Assembly: GCA_029959085.1 (NCBI GenBank)
Contig: JARWIR010000001.1
Location: 69,440,899 to 69,504,898, forward strand
Direction of reading: 5' to 3'
DNA length: 64,000 nucleotides
Source: Nemophila menziesii
Lineage: Eukaryota > Streptophyta > Magnoliopsida > Boraginales > Hydrophyllaceae
The translations under genes and the position numbers were made by a program. How positions within the stretch are numbered: position 1 is the stretch's first letter; each line of letters starts with the position of its first letter. Under the pieces are notes generated by a model, which saw only the letters and a list, made by a program, of their open reading frames with translations, was not told the origin of the DNA and did not search any database. Of this stretch, positions 31,128-43,683 are shown in pieces.

Positions 31128-32686
31128 GCATCTGTGACAGGGCCGTTTTTCAATTTTTCAACCCTAAATTTTTACCTCTATCTTCAACCCAGCCTCCAAG
31201 AACACCCCCAAAACCCAGAATTTCCTGAACATCATCAACTACAACCACACAATCCTCAAATCTTATTCTCTTTCACCACAATATCATGCAATCAACTCAT
31301 CTCCTATCCAAAATACGATAAAATTCCCACTTTTCTCCAATTGTTCTTCATCCAAGCTTCAAATTCAATCCATTTCCCTCTTCCCACACATCAATTAGCC
31401 TTTACCCATCTCATATTCCACCATGATCTTCAAGTCTTAAGCCTCAAAACATCAAAGTTCTAAGCCTTAGCTTCTCACTATTTGAAGTTTTGAGTTTGGG
31501 GTGGAAAGAGATGTCTATCAAAACCGCCTTCATATGTGCTTATCAAAGGAATTCTCCAAGAAACAGAAACGCTTTTAGTACTATTCATGAACAAGCTCTT
31601 GGGATTCCTAATTCGCATTCAAACACAAGGTTACGATTCAAGCTAATCCGAAGAAGAGGAAAGTAATTGAGGAACCTGAAAGTGAGAAAGAACATGATCC
31701 GATGATGAGTTGGAATCACAAATCAAGGTGTTGAAAGAGAATCGGGATGCGATGATTGATATTTTGGGAAACGTTACTAATAGTTGAACTTTATTTGTTC
31801 AAAGAACAACTTCCAATGTCTAGACGCGAGATAAAGTTCATGGACGCAACACCGAACACCAGCCTCGCGCTGGTTCAGATACGTTTCCTAATCCTTCTCA
31901 TTTAGTGTATATTATTTTATTGCTTTGAGTCCTTTCGAGTCGTGGGGACACGACTCATTTTTGAGTTTGGGGTGGGGTTCGTTGCCTCATCCCAGTTTTT
32001 ATGTGTTATGTGTTTTATCTGCTTTCAATAAAATAATTTTCGGAGTTGCGTTTGACTGTAGAAGATTTTAAATGTCCCTTTAAGCATACTTTTGATGAAT
32101 CAATGATAGTAAATAGTGAACTTTAGGGATTAACATAAAACGCACTTACAATTGCATGCGAACATAGGTAATTAATAGGAAAAATTAATGAACAATGCAA
32201 ATGAAGTAAGCTTGTACTCAAGGAATATGTTTGGTGTGTAGAACGTGAAATCCTAATTAGTAGAGAACCCACCTAGATATGAACTAAAGACAAGCTATGT
32301 ACTTAGGAAAATGATAGGGGCAGTTCTTTGTTAGCCATTTGTGCCTTTTTAGCCTTCTATCCCTTGTATTAATTATTATCCGTCTTAGCCCACTTTGAGC
32401 CTTTAGCCTTTTCTTTGTAGCCACGATATAAGCCATTATCCCTTAGATTATTAGGCATGACCATATGACCCGCACTTGAATCACAATCCTGAGACATGTC
32501 TCGAGCTTGAGTTTGGGGTGGTGGGACCACATATGGGGACTTTAATGGGTTGGGATTGATGTGTGTTGTATTGTAGTACAATTGCAGATGATATATACTT
32601 GTAACCCTTTGCCGGAAATGAAAAAAAAAAAAAAAAAATTTTGAAAAAGAAAGAAAAAATGAAAAAGTTGAAAAATCATACAGTAG

Positions 32687-32727
32687 GAACCGGGAACCCG
32701 GTTCGTCAAAACCGGGAACCCGGTTTG
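32687..32727 (+). promoter_or_regulatory. E isolated palindrome pair
   Basis: A further pair of ACCGGGAACCCGGT units at centres 32695.5/32717.5 (22 bp), about 1.6 kb from the main array and between A-rich runs. Confidence 0.8.
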
Positions 32728-33372
32728 CTCCTGTACAAAACAAAAAAAAAAAAAAAAAGAGAAAAGAAAAGAAAAAAAATATGAATGAATAAAACATCCG
32801 GCAAAGTGGAATTTTCTGAAAATCATCTTGTTAATAGTGGGTAGACATGGGACGCTAAATTGTTGCGTATATGGGTGAGTGAGAACATCTTTTTGAGCGT
32901 TAACTCAAGCTCGAGGACACTGTTGATGGTAAGTGAGGAGAGAGCCAAAAGCTCACTTCAAATTTACCAAATATACATCCACACCCGTCCTTAAGCCAAT
33001 ATTATAACCGTAAAGACCTCGTGATTCCTTAGTGCATAGTGAATTTATTATTCTGTTGATAGGGAATATACTAGGTGGAGCGTTCAAAGCGAGTTAGGAT
33101 TAATGACCACCCTATAGCCATCATACAGAGATGAGTACAAATGTAATCTTCAAGCATTGCGACTTTAATTTTATGATTGAGATTATTTATGTTTGATGTT
33201 GCATGATTAGTGTATGTGTATATTAGTTTCTAGAGTTTGCTATATGAGATTTATTTTGAGAATTGCTTTAGGGTTTATTTGCTAAGCTTCTATTTGTTCT
33301 TGCGTGTACTTCTACCCCTTGTTTTGTTTTGTTTTGCTTTGTCGGGACGACAAAGGTTTGAGTTGGGGGTCT

Positions 33373-34923
33373 TGATGTCTCCTTAATTGTTCTTATTTTA
33401 GACCCTTAGGAGACATCATTTTTGGTGTTATTTTAATTAATTCGATAGACTTTTGGACTAAATATGCAATATTTCGGATTTCCCTTTTTATTTCTAGCAT
33501 TTTTGAATTATTAAACTTTTGCGCGTAATATTGGTATTTTTAGTGTAAAGTTTACAGGTTTTTAGATGTTAGCTAGGAAAGGAATCCGAAGATAAAGTCA
33601 AAGATTAAAAGATAGAGTCAAGACTTGAAGAGAAATCCCGAAGATATTATTTTTAGAGCTGAAAATCCATTTTTCCAGGCCCTTGATTGCTGTTTTCGAG
33701 GTACTTAAGAGCTGATTGAGCCGCTGACCTTTGAAGAGAAAATATTCCTTATCGAAGTACGGAACTTTAGCAACTGGAATGAGGTCAATCGGAGTTGTAA
33801 CGCATCGGGAAAAGCAGTTTTAGTGAAGGCCTGTCATCAGTTACGGGATTTTGGGCTTAGAAAGTGGGCTTGGACATTTAATTAGGCTTTTATTTTCTGG
33901 TCCAAGCCCTAATCCGTTTTTCTTATTATAAAAGGAGGTCTGGACTTCTATTTTTTTTCACACAATTCATTCTTTACAATTAAAAACACCAGAGAGAAGC
34001 AACAGAAGGAAGGAAGAAGAAGCTGCTAGAGCTGGAGTGGGTCTATAGCTCCGTTCTCAGTCATTCCAATTCCGGAAATTAGGTTTCTTTTATCTTTTAT
34101 TTGTAATCAATTATGAATTCCATTTATTTTAATTTAGTTTTTCTTTTTAATATGAGCTAAACAATTCATAGTGCTTGAGAACGCATAATGGGTTAATCCC
34201 AATTTGATTTCATTCTATACATTTGAATTTGGGATATTTATTATTTAAATCAAATTGGGTAAATTGTATTTTTCTTTAATTTGCATTTTAATTACTATTA
34301 TTGACGTAATTAACCAATGATAGGATTTAGTATCTAGGCTATTCCAATTAGTGGCGATTGGATCACCTTGACGGGGGGTTTAGGTACCGAACTAGTTAAT
34401 GAATGTAGGTTAGAAATTATTGACTCTGACGAGCTTAATTAAACCTATGGCCTATTGGGTAATGAACATTTTAACACTTGAGAGTGGACTATAATCGCCC
34501 TGACGGGGTTTGTAGCATTTGATAGTTGCTCCTTAGTCCACCCTGACGGGGGTAAGGAGATTATAGAATCCCGACCAATACCAATTTACAAATTTGTCCC
34601 TTAAACAATGTATGAAATGAATGATAGTTAGGAAAACCCTTGTGTCTCTCAAGTACTACTTGCTCACACTTGCGTTTTAGCTTTTTACTTGCATTATTAT
34701 TTTGTCTTTCATTTATTTAGTAATAAATCACAAAACCAAAACAAACAAATTATCCTCTTTTATTTTCATAAGTGCATCAATCACTATTTGCATAGACATT
34801 GTGATCAACCATCCGTCCTTGGAACGAATCTGATTATCAGAATTACTACTTGGGACAACCGTACACTTGCGGTTGTGGTTCGATTATTATTTGCATTTAT
34901 TTAGAACACACAAAGGACCACCA
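33373..34923 (+). mobile_element. E 3' LTR
   Basis: 1551 bp, same as the 5' LTR, directly after GAGTTGGGGGTCT. Followed by the TSD copy ATTTC. Confidence 0.93.
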
Positions 34924-34928
34924 ATTTC

Positions 34929-35442
34929 CTACGAAACATAGTCAAGCAAAAAACTTTAGATCTCCTGACACAATCTCTGAATTAATCAAGAAGGTAGGAG
35001 TACCTCTCATGGATGAGGCTAAGTGTGAGATGAAAAGTAACCTCAAGTTTAGATGTGGGTGAAGAATATCTATAGAGCACCTGTGAGGGGAAAATTAGTT
35101 ATTGCACCTCAAGTTTAGGAGAGTGAGTTGGAATCTGAGACACAATCTAATTCAATAACTTTATTTCGTTTCATATATAGTTAATAACTTTATTTATTCA
35201 ATTGCATTAGTTTTTAATAATTGAAAACTCCAATAAATATTTTATCGTTTACTTTTCTTGTCATTTATTCCTATTACAAACTCTACAATTTTATATTTGC
35301 GAAACACAATTGTTTAGAGTGATAGTCTTTATGAAAACAATAATCCCTAAATACTTATCAAATGTTATTACTTATAAACGACCGATACACTTGCTACAAA
35401 TGTCTCCGAAGGATATCTATTTATTCTATCACACACTTTAGG
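34929..35442. other. Unassigned flank ending in an Athila-like LTR end
   Basis: No gene. The last part (ACGACCGATACACTTGCTAC near 35379, and the end TTCTATCACACA near 35440) resembles the 3' end of the G0 LTR, suggesting a truncated plus-strand Athila LTR. The rest is AT-rich and not recognised. Confidence 0.35.
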
Positions 35443-38345
35443 ACGCGATGGTGGAGTAGCCTCTTCCTTTGTTGTGGATTGAATTTTGTGGAGAATAATC
35501 CACACACAAGATAGTTCAAGTATTAGCTTACCAAGGAGTAACACTATAATTTATAGTAAATAATTGTTCATCAAGAAATACCTCACTGACCAACACGGTT
35601 CTAGTGTTGACCTTAGATATTGCAAAATAAGACAAATGATCGATAAATTGATTATCGGTCCCTTTGTAGCCTTGAATCTCTACAAAAATATCTTGTAAGA
35701 GTAGTACCCATCTAATGAGATGCGGCTTCACATCTTTCTTCTCCATGAGTTATTGATTGTTGAGTGGTTTGTGTACACCGCCACTTTTGCTCTAAGGAGA
35801 TAGGAACGAGACTTATCAAAAACATACACCATAGGTAATAACTCTTTCTTGGTAACTTTATCATTAAATTGAGCCTCAAGAATGTCTTACTAGGATAATA
35901 GATAGTATGAAATACCTTGTATCTTGTTTATCCAACATCACACTTATAGCTAAGTTGCTTGCATCACACATTGCCTCAAATGGGAGAATCCAATCTGGAG
36001 GAGTGACAATATGTTAGATATGAGCTTTCCTTGCGTTCGAATAATGCCTCCATGCACGCATCATCAAATTAGAAAGGACTATCCTTGTCATGTGAATTGC
36101 AAAGCAGCTTGGAAACTTTAGAGAAAATTTTGATAACATAACAATAAAACCTTGTATGGCCTAGAAAGCTTCTCACACCTTTAACAAATACTGGAGGTGG
36201 TAATGTCTTGATAACCTCGATATTTTTGCAATCGACCTCCATAACTTTTCTCAAAACCTTGTGCCCAAACACTATCCCTTCTCAAACCATGAACTGACAT
36301 TTCTCCCAATTAAAAACAAGTTTGGTATCCTTAGATCAGATTAAATACTTCTCAAGGTTGCTAATACAATCATCAGAGTCATAAACGTATACTAAAAATT
36401 CGTCCATGAACAACTCTAAGAACTTATCAATCATGTCCCAGAATACAGACAACATACACCGCTGAAACGTTGCCGGTGCATTACATAACCCGAACAATAT
36501 CCGATAATAGGCAAAAGTACCAATCAGACATATGAACTAGGTTTTGTGTTCATTGGCGGGATCCACACACTCATGATTACAATTTGAATACTTGTCTAGG
36601 AAACAATAATATTCTCTACATGCGAGCTTGTCGAACATTTGATCTATGAGTGGTAATATTAAACAATCTTTCTTTGTCGCCTTGTTCAACTTTTGGTAAT
36701 CCATACAAACTCGCCATGCCACAACAGTTTTTTATACAAGGTCATCATAATCTGAGTTAACGATCGTGGTTATACCTCCGTTCTCCGACACACATTGAGC
36801 CAAACTATCCCACTCACTATTTGATATAGAGAATATAATATGACGTCTAATAAATTGATTATCTCCTTTCTTACCACATTCTTAATTACTGATATTAGTC
36901 TCATTTAACCTTCAATTGACCTCTTATTCACATCTTCAAGAATGATTTTGTGTTATAAAATGGTTTGACTAATACCTTTGATATTGGAAATAGTCCACCC
37001 AATTGCCTTTTTGTTGTCTCGAAGTACTCACAGCAACTTATCGTCTGGAGTACCTGTCAGTTCAGTATAGACATTAATATGTAATTCATTGTTGGAACCT
37101 AAATAAGCATACCTCAAGTGATATGGAAGTGGTTTTTCCTCAAGTATGGGTGGATACTCATTGGATGGTTTCTACATTGTTTCAATAAATGTTGAGTCTC
37201 AAGCTTGTTCATAGCCTCGTGTTCTTGGTCTCCCACTCTAGGAATTTATCGTTTCTACCATTTCAACTAGATCTTCATGTAAAAGGTCAAGTATACCTAC
37301 AAAATATCATTAAAATTTGTTTCATCATATACATCTTCCATGATATGATCAATCATGTTAACCCAAAAAAAATCATCCCTAGTGTCATGGAATTTCATAT
37401 CACTGTACACATTAATTTTGACCTTTAGATCTTGAAATCTCATGATTATCTCACCATTTTCCACATCATTTGAAGTGTAACTCGTAGCGAAGAAAGGTCT
37501 CCGCAAAATGATAGGGAAGCTCTTATCAATATCATAATCCCAAATGATGAAATCAAAAGGAAAAATGAAAATACCTACCTTTAAGAAAATATCTCTAATC
37601 TTACCTTTGGGATGAGAGATTGATTGATCGGAAATTTGAAAAGTAAAAGTGATAGGCTTTTCCCTCCTGATACTCAACTTCTCAAAGAACAATTTAGGTT
37701 TAATATTAATACTAGCACCTAAATTGCATAAAAGCCTTACCATACTATTCCTCACCGATAGAGATGGGAATGTTAAAGCTTCAGGGATCCTTGAGCTTTG
37801 GTGGCAACTTTCTTTGTCATCTTCTTCATGCTTATGATTGTTGGAAAGTATATCCTTCATGTATTTCAGATATTTTGATATATGTTGGATAGGATCTACA
37901 AACGACAAGCTTTCTAAACCATATCGACAAACTTCTTGTACTCCTTATTGATGTTCTTATTTTTCACTCTTGGTAGGAATGGTGGAGGCACGCGAATTTG
38001 TTGCGGAATGGCTAACTATTTCTTCGTTTGCTTTTCTAGCCCTTAATCTAGATTTTAATTTGTGATTATCGGATCAGTGTACTCATCTTCAAACATTTAA
38101 CCTTCTTTTTGGATTGAAGGGTTCTCTTTTCTAATTCTCAATGAATAAGGGAGGGTGTAGTTGCTTTTCACTCCTTAGTGCAATCTCCTTGCACGACTCG
38201 TTATTTACCAGATTCTCAGTATTATTCAAGAGTTGACCTTGAGGTATGAATTTCATGTCATTGAAAATTTGAGACATTTGTTGTTCTAGTATCTTCAAAT
38301 TTTCCTCATGGGAATTAAGTGTCTTGTAAGTTTTTTTTCCATTTT
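35443..38345 (-). pseudogene. Decayed Athila-type gag-pol, minus strand
   Basis: Fragments in proper order from right to left on the minus strand. Gag C-terminus (QMSQIFNDMKFIPQGQLLNN, near 38230). Protease (LCNLGASINIKPKLFF and FPIILRRPFF, 37297-37908). RT (VCMDYQKLNKATKKD and REYYCFLDK, 36537-36722, then VRSFLGHTRFY, 36069-36272). RNase H end ([19 protein letters not shown], 35528-35746). Many stops and frameshifts separate them. It is related to but clearly older than F. It has no recognisable LTR in this orientation. Confidence 0.8.
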
Positions 38346-38350
38346 CTCAC

Positions 38351-38781
38351 CTATAAGCATCACAAATATAGTTAATGTTTATTCTAAGTTACTTGAGCCT
38401 TCTAGGAATGAGCGGAGAACTCCTTCTAAGCTAGATCATATGTGTATAAATTATACAGTAGTTTTTGAGGAACTTATTTCTCATATGCTTATTAACATAG
38501 ATATTAATTTTGAAGCCATAGTCGATAGTTGGTTCCTTGAGGACCTTGTTGGTGTGGGTTTCCTTGATATTAATTCCTTTGATTTGCAACTCTGTTCAGA
38601 TTCAAATATAGAAAACCCTGATGATTATTGTGATTACCCTATTAATATCCTTGACCATGTCATTGGTAGTTCCAACAATTACCCACAAAGAAGACCAATT
38701 ATGGGTTGCTTTGGAATTCTTCCCAACAGTGATCACCCATACCACAAATTGGAAATCCATATGACTCTTGCACCATATTAA
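38351..38781 (+). other. Unrecognised ORF of about 140 codons
   Basis: An open stretch ending at TAA 38781 (HMLINIDINFEAIVDSWFLE, LCSDSNIENPDDYCDYPINI). No domain recognised. It lies between a minus-strand Athila relic and a plus-strand copia relic. It could be a piece of an exon or of an element's non-conserved region; it has no clear start codon context. Confidence 0.3.
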
Positions 38782-38819
38782 GATTAACTTGTATACCTTA
38801 GTTCACATTAAAATTTAGT

Positions 38820-40215
38820 TGTTTCAACTAGTTCTCAAAAGAAAATTAAGACCAGATGGTTCCATAGAGAAATTTAAAGCTAGACTTGTTATTCGAGGCT
38901 TTACTCAAAAGAAAGGCTTGGACTACTTTGACACCTATTCCCAAGTGACCAAAATAGCCACTATATGAACTCTCATAGCCTTAGCTTCTATTCATAAACT
39001 CACTATACATCAGATGGATGTTAAGACCGCGTTTTTTAATGGAGACTTAGAGGAAGAGATATATATATGGTACAACCCGAAGGGTTTGTGGCATCTGGTC
39101 AAGAAGACAAAGTATGCAAGCTTAAGAAATCTCTATATGGTTTGAAACAAGCACCCAAACAATGGTACGAAAAATTAGATAGTACTTTAGCTAACGATGG
39201 CTTTATAGTCAACACCTCTGATTCATGTGTTTACATGAAGGTGTTAGAATCTGAATGTGTGATCATATGTCTATACGTAGATGACATGTTGATCTTTGGA
39301 ACTAACCTCAAAGTCATTAATGAGACTAAGGACTTCTTATCATCTAAGTTTTAGATGAAAGACATGGGTGAAGCTGATGTTATCTTAGGGGTTAAGATCT
39401 TAAGAAATGAAAAGGGTATATCCCTTAGTCAATCCCATTATGTAGAGAAGTTGTTGAATAAATTCAACTCCTTTGAGGTCACACCTGCTAGAACTCCTTA
39501 TGACTCTAGTATTCATTTGACTAAGAATAGGGGAAGTGCAATATCTCAAACCGAATACGCTTAGGTAATAGGAAGTGTGATGTTCTTAATGAACTACACT
39601 CGACCTGATATCGCCTATGCCGTAAGTAGACTTAGTCGCTATACCCATAACCCTAGTAATGAACATTGGGCTGCGCTTCGGAGATTACTGAAATATCTTA
39701 GAGGTACTATGGATATATGCATACACTATAGTAGATTCCTTGCTGTCTTGGAAGGCTACTGTGATACGAATTGGATATCAGATAATGATGAAGTGAGCTT
39801 CACTAGTGGTTATGTTTCTTCCTTGGGTGGAGGAACTATATCCTGGAAGTCGTCTAAACAAACTTGTATAGCACAGTCAATCATGGAATCTGAATTTATA
39901 GCACTAGAGTTGGCAGGACAAGAAGCCGAATGGTTGAGGAGTCTCCTAGCAGATGTACCATTATGGGAAGATAAAGTTGTACTAGTTTCTCTTCATTGTG
40001 ACTCGCAAGCGGCTATCAGCGTTGCTCACAACAGCTCCTATAATGGAAAATGGAGACATACTCGGATCAAACACAGCTCAGTAAAATAGTTACTGAAGAA
40101 TGGTGTGATAGCATTGGACTTTGTCAATTTCGAGAAAAATTTGGCTGATCCATTTACTAAAGGTTTAACCAGGAGAGTAGTTCTGAAAATGTTGAGGGGG
40201 ATGGGGCTTAAGCCC
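38820..40215 (+). pseudogene. Decayed copia RT-RNase H
   Basis: RT readable from [18 protein letters not shown] (38873) through QMDVKTAFFNGDLEEEIY, YGLKQAPKQWYEKLD and the active site YVDDM, then RNase H ([35 protein letters not shown]-like RIKHSS). Stops at about 38967, 39352, 39562 and 40087 and an indel near 39068 break it. The end (VVLKMLRGMGLKPI) is typical of the 3' end of copia pol. It is a lineage different from element A. Protease and integrase are missing on the left. Confidence 0.85.
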
Positions 40216-40286
40216 ATTCATGGGGGTCATATGGATGACATATGATGCACTACTTACCCATTCCTATGGCATACAATAGTGCAAAT

Positions 40287-40600
40287 GAGGTTGAGTTTCG
40301 ACTCTTAATGATTCATAGCCCTTTGTGGTGGTCCTATTGAGAAGGACTTGATGAATTCAATGATGTTTATTTCGAGGTTGAGTTTAGACTCTTAATGATT
40401 CATAGCCCATTGTGGTGGTCCTATTGAGACGGACTTGATGAATTCACCGATGATTAATTCGAGGATGAGTTTAACTCTTAATGATGTTCATAGCCTTATG
40501 TGGCGGTCCTGTTGAGAACGACGTGATGAGCTCACCGGCATACGTCGAGGTTGAGCTTTAAGGCTCTTAATGACTTCAAGACCCTTGAGGGGTAGTCTAT
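40287..40600 (+). repeat. 87-bp tandem repeat, about 3.6 copies
   Basis: Units start with GAGGTTGAGTTT at 40287, 40374, 40461 (GAGGATGAG) and 40547; period 87, 87, 86. They lie in the 3' non-coding region of the copia relic, before its LTR. Confidence 0.85.
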
Positions 40601-40987
40601 GTTGTATAGACATTCTTGAAATCACCTATGTGAGTGTGAAAGTGGGGGCCGCTTTCTATTAAAGACTTGAGAAAATCTTTTTAGAGCACTCATGAGAACC
40701 AAGGTATGCGCATGGCCTTAAAGGCGCTTGTGATTACATCGCGGAGTCTGTATATTCCTAACGGGTTTGAGTATGTGTTGTAAGGGTCTCAACTGAAGAA
40801 CTTCAAGTTCAAGAGTACGTTCACTCGACTGGACTCAGTTGTTGCCTTACTTCACTACGTGTCAATTCAAATCGCAAGATATTGACAATTAAGTACAATT
40901 CACCCATTCTTTGCTCAATTTTTTTCCTTCTTGGTTTTCGGAACCCTTTCTTCGAACTTTTTGTTGACATTCAAATGTCTGGGGGAT

Positions 40988-41867
40988 TATTAGAACATTT
41001 GTATATGGTATTGAGTTTTCCCACATCGGTGGGTAATAGGCTCTTATGCCTTCTTTTATACTTTGTGATAACATTAGCTACCAAATAACCAATACCCATG
41101 CACATGGAAAGGTAATGGATAAGCCCACACGCGCGCACCACCACCACCCACCCGGCCCGAGCCCAGGCCCGGGTCCGGGTCATGGGTCTTGGGAAAAAAA
41201 ATTAAAAAAAAAAAATTATACCCGGTTTTATTGGCCTTTTGACTTTGTAAACGTGCTTTAAATTCCCAAATTTTATCCCCACGTTTTAAACCTTTTTCAC
41301 ACGTTTTTGGAAGCAGCTTTTAAGTAACAGGTGCGGATTTGTTGCTCTTTTATCTCAGCTCGTAACAACTGCGTTACAAATCCCTAGATGTCAGCTCGTA
41401 ACAGCTCCTTCTCCACCTACATATAGAGCTGGTCTTTACTTCCGAAATACACACAACTTTTCTAACGAAATTCTGCAGCCATATTATCCTCCTTTCTCCT
41501 CCCTACTATTCTTGAGCGAAGATTTTATACAGATTTTAAACCATCCCTTGTGAGTGCACACGAGAGCTGGTTAATAGTGTTCAAACCTTGGGGAACGTTC
41601 GGAAAAACAGTATAGCATCCCGGCTGTCCCGAAATTCGTTCTTAAGGCAGTGCCTTCTCCACGACACTACTTTTGTTATCGCCTCCAGTTTCTAGTTCGT
41701 ATTTTTCTTTCGTCTTTTTATTTCTGTCCATCTTATTTTCGTACTTTATATTTTCCGTCCACTTTATTTTCTGTTTTATAATTCTGTCTTTTAAATTACT
41801 TAAAGCCATTTTTGCATTTCGGTTTTGTTTTAAAATCACCATTACGGTTCTGAAACTTTTACCAACA
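40988..41867 (+). mobile_element. Probable 3' LTR of the copia relic
   Basis: Begins after the purine tract TCTGGGGGATTA (40979-40990) and ends ACCAACA. It holds a TATA-like TATAGAG near 41423 and a leader-like region after it. The first bases have drifted from TG. About 880 bp. No TSD could be confirmed. Confidence 0.5.
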
Positions 41868-42015
41868 GATGTTGGAGTAAATTGGGTTTTTTTTGTGGGG
41901 ATAGTTGTAAGATTATATGCCAATGGATTAACATGGAAATCCATGTATAAAGTAAGATATAAATGCATAAATAAGTAATTTGACAAAGAATAATAATGCA
42001 AAAGAGTATATTGAT

Positions 42016-42669
42016 GATTTTTTTTTTTTTTGCTCGGCAAGTAGACTTTTATTACTCAAACTGTCAAATACATGGGCTAAACTTAATTAGGCCTATTACA
42101 TTTAAAACTTTGGGCCAGTATGGGCTCCCTTACATTTTAGAACAGCTAAAAAACAAAAAGTACCAACACGTGTACACAAGTACACTTACAATCTAAGTAC
42201 TCCATCTAACCCTAACTAGTTCAATCGTCTTTTCCTCTTTCACCTTCTTGAATCTGCACAATGCTTCTCTAAACGCCATTGAAATACCTTCAACTATCTT
42301 CTCTTCAGATTTACAGATATTATTGAAGATTCTTTCATTTCTTTCGATCCAGATGGTATAAGTAGCAATCGAAAGAAGTATTCTCATTACCTCTTGGTTC
42401 GTCGCTTTGCCGCTTTGATAATCAATAAACCATTTCATAATGTTCTCCCAATTCGAAATCTTGGTAGAAACCCCATGAATGTTCAAACATCTAAACCATA
42501 TCCTCTTCGTGAACCCACAATCCCAGAAGAGGTGATTTCTATCTTCACTTGTTAATTTGCAAAACTCACACAGTGAGTTAGAAATTACACCCCAAGAAGC
42601 TAAACGGTATTTAGTCGGTAATCTATCCAACTGAATCAGCCAAAGGATAAACTTATATTTTGGAGGGCT
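42016..42669 (-). mobile_element. 5'-truncated LINE, minus strand
   Basis: Flanked by an 11-bp TSD AGTATATTGAT (42005-42015 and 42670-42680). The minus-strand 3' end carries a poly-A tail (14 T at 42018-42031 on the plus strand). Variable-length TSD, tail and 5' truncation are the marks of target-primed reverse transcription. Confidence 0.9.
42193..42661 (-). pseudogene. LINE RT C-terminal zinc-binding domain (zf-RVT)
   Basis: Reads KFILWLIQLDRLPTKYRLAS, then CEFCKLTSEDRNHLFWDC with a CX2C...H...C arrangement and RIWF, the pattern of the zf-RVT domain (PF13966) found after LINE reverse transcriptase. Only the end of ORF2 is present, as expected for a truncated copy. Confidence 0.85.
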
Positions 42670-42680
42670 AGTATATTGAT

Positions 42681-43010
42681 TTTTAATTCATAGTAGAGTC
42701 GTGAAAGCCTTGAATACAATGGTTATGTCATGTTTTTCACATATACACTTCTACTTATGAAACTCCAACTAAGTCGATAGTGTCCTCCGCTAGGATCGAA
42801 ACATGTTTTCTAAGTAATGGTTTAGTTAGGAAGTTTTTGTAGAGACTATGTTCGCCTATACTTGATCTCAACTTACCTTTTAGAAAAGGTGTTTCAAGAT
42901 GGTAGATCTTCATTCCCCTCGAGCCATCCTTTATGAATGGATTTTCATAAAGACACTATGACATTTGCTATAACCCATCTCACACAGATCGAGGAAGGTG
43001 GTATATTATC
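42681..43010. other. Unassigned sequence
   Basis: No gene or repeat seen. It may be the continuation of the gypsy relic that resumes after the hAT element. Confidence 0.3.
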
Positions 43011-43683
43011 TAGGGGAGAGCAAAATTTTACCAAAACCGAAAAACCGAGTTAATTTTAACCAACCCGACCCAAAATATGCGTTAATTTTACCCGAGCTAA
43101 CCTTACCCATTGGGTTACCTTGTGATTTTTCGGGCCTATATATTTTACCTATATATTACCCAAGCTATTGGGTTAAGGTTACCCAAACCGAAAAACCGTG
43201 TAATAAAAAAATATACAAAACATACATGTCAGAGAAGTCTTCCAGTTGACTTCTCGGATATTCTAAAGGTCTCGACCAAGTCCCTTATCAACCTACGCTT
43301 TTGATATTCAAACAAAATATCGTTTTTTGTTAGAGTTATGTAATGTATAAGACTGTACTTTGGATTGTAATTGATTGTAACTTATTTTAAACTATTCGAT
43401 TCACGACTTCTTGATTTGTAATGTCAAAATTGTAACTTTGATCTGTAGAAGTATAATGATATTTTGTCATTTTTTTAAGCTTTTCATTTGTTAAAAAAGT
43501 TTGACTAATGTTAATTAACGCGGGTAAACCGAAGGTAACCGAAGGGTAACCCGAAATAATCCGAGGGTAATTTTTTTTTTACCCTACCCTTGGGTTACCC
43601 AAAGAATTTCTCAAACCGAAATATATTACCCTTGGTTTACCCTAACCTCAAAACCAGGTAAAACCGACCCATGCTCTCCCCTA
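43011..43683. mobile_element. Non-autonomous hAT-type DNA transposon
   Basis: 673 bp. Ends are TAGGGGAGAGCA (43011-43022) and TGCTCTCCCCTA (43672-43683), a perfect 12-bp terminal inverted repeat, flanked by an 8-bp TSD ATATTATC (43003-43010 and 43684-43691). An 8-bp TSD and AGGG-type ends fit the hAT superfamily. Subterminal parts are packed with GGGTTACC/GGTAACCC-like motifs in both orientations. No transposase. Confidence 0.9.

Larger units (their letters stand above)
30329..33372 (+). other. E 3' non-coding region with decayed accessory ORF
   Basis: No intact gene. Starts with the Athila phrase (TTAACGACGTTAAAC at 30350). Around 31490-31800 are the start and end of the accessory gene seen intact in F, with the middle deleted (TTTGGGGTGGAAAGAGATG at 31494 and GGAAACGTTACTAA near 31768). 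Purine tracts of the TTGAGTTTGGGGT type lie at 30506, 31490, 31961 and 32508, and the terminal one, TTGAGTTGGGGGT, at 33358. Confidence 0.75.
25779..34923 (+). mobile_element. E: young Athila-type gypsy element lacking RT, RNase H and most of integrase
   Basis: 9145 bp with TSD ATTTC (25774-25778 and 34924-34928). LTRs are 1551 bp each, start TGATGTCTCC and end ACCACCA; I saw no difference in the parts compared, so insertion is very recent. A tRNA-Asp primer site follows the 5' LTR. It has one large gag-protease ORF and then about 3 kb of non-coding sequence with paired palindromes and repeated purine tracts. Compared with F it lacks RT, RNase H, the integrase core and the accessory ORF, so it must have been mobilised in trans. 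Confidence 0.93.

Noticed and set aside
30506..31153. Several overlapping ORFs on both strands of E around the palindromes (also 58139-58734 in F)
   Set aside because: Repeated GTGYPV/PGTRF-type peptides come from reading the palindromes; low complexity and no conserved start.
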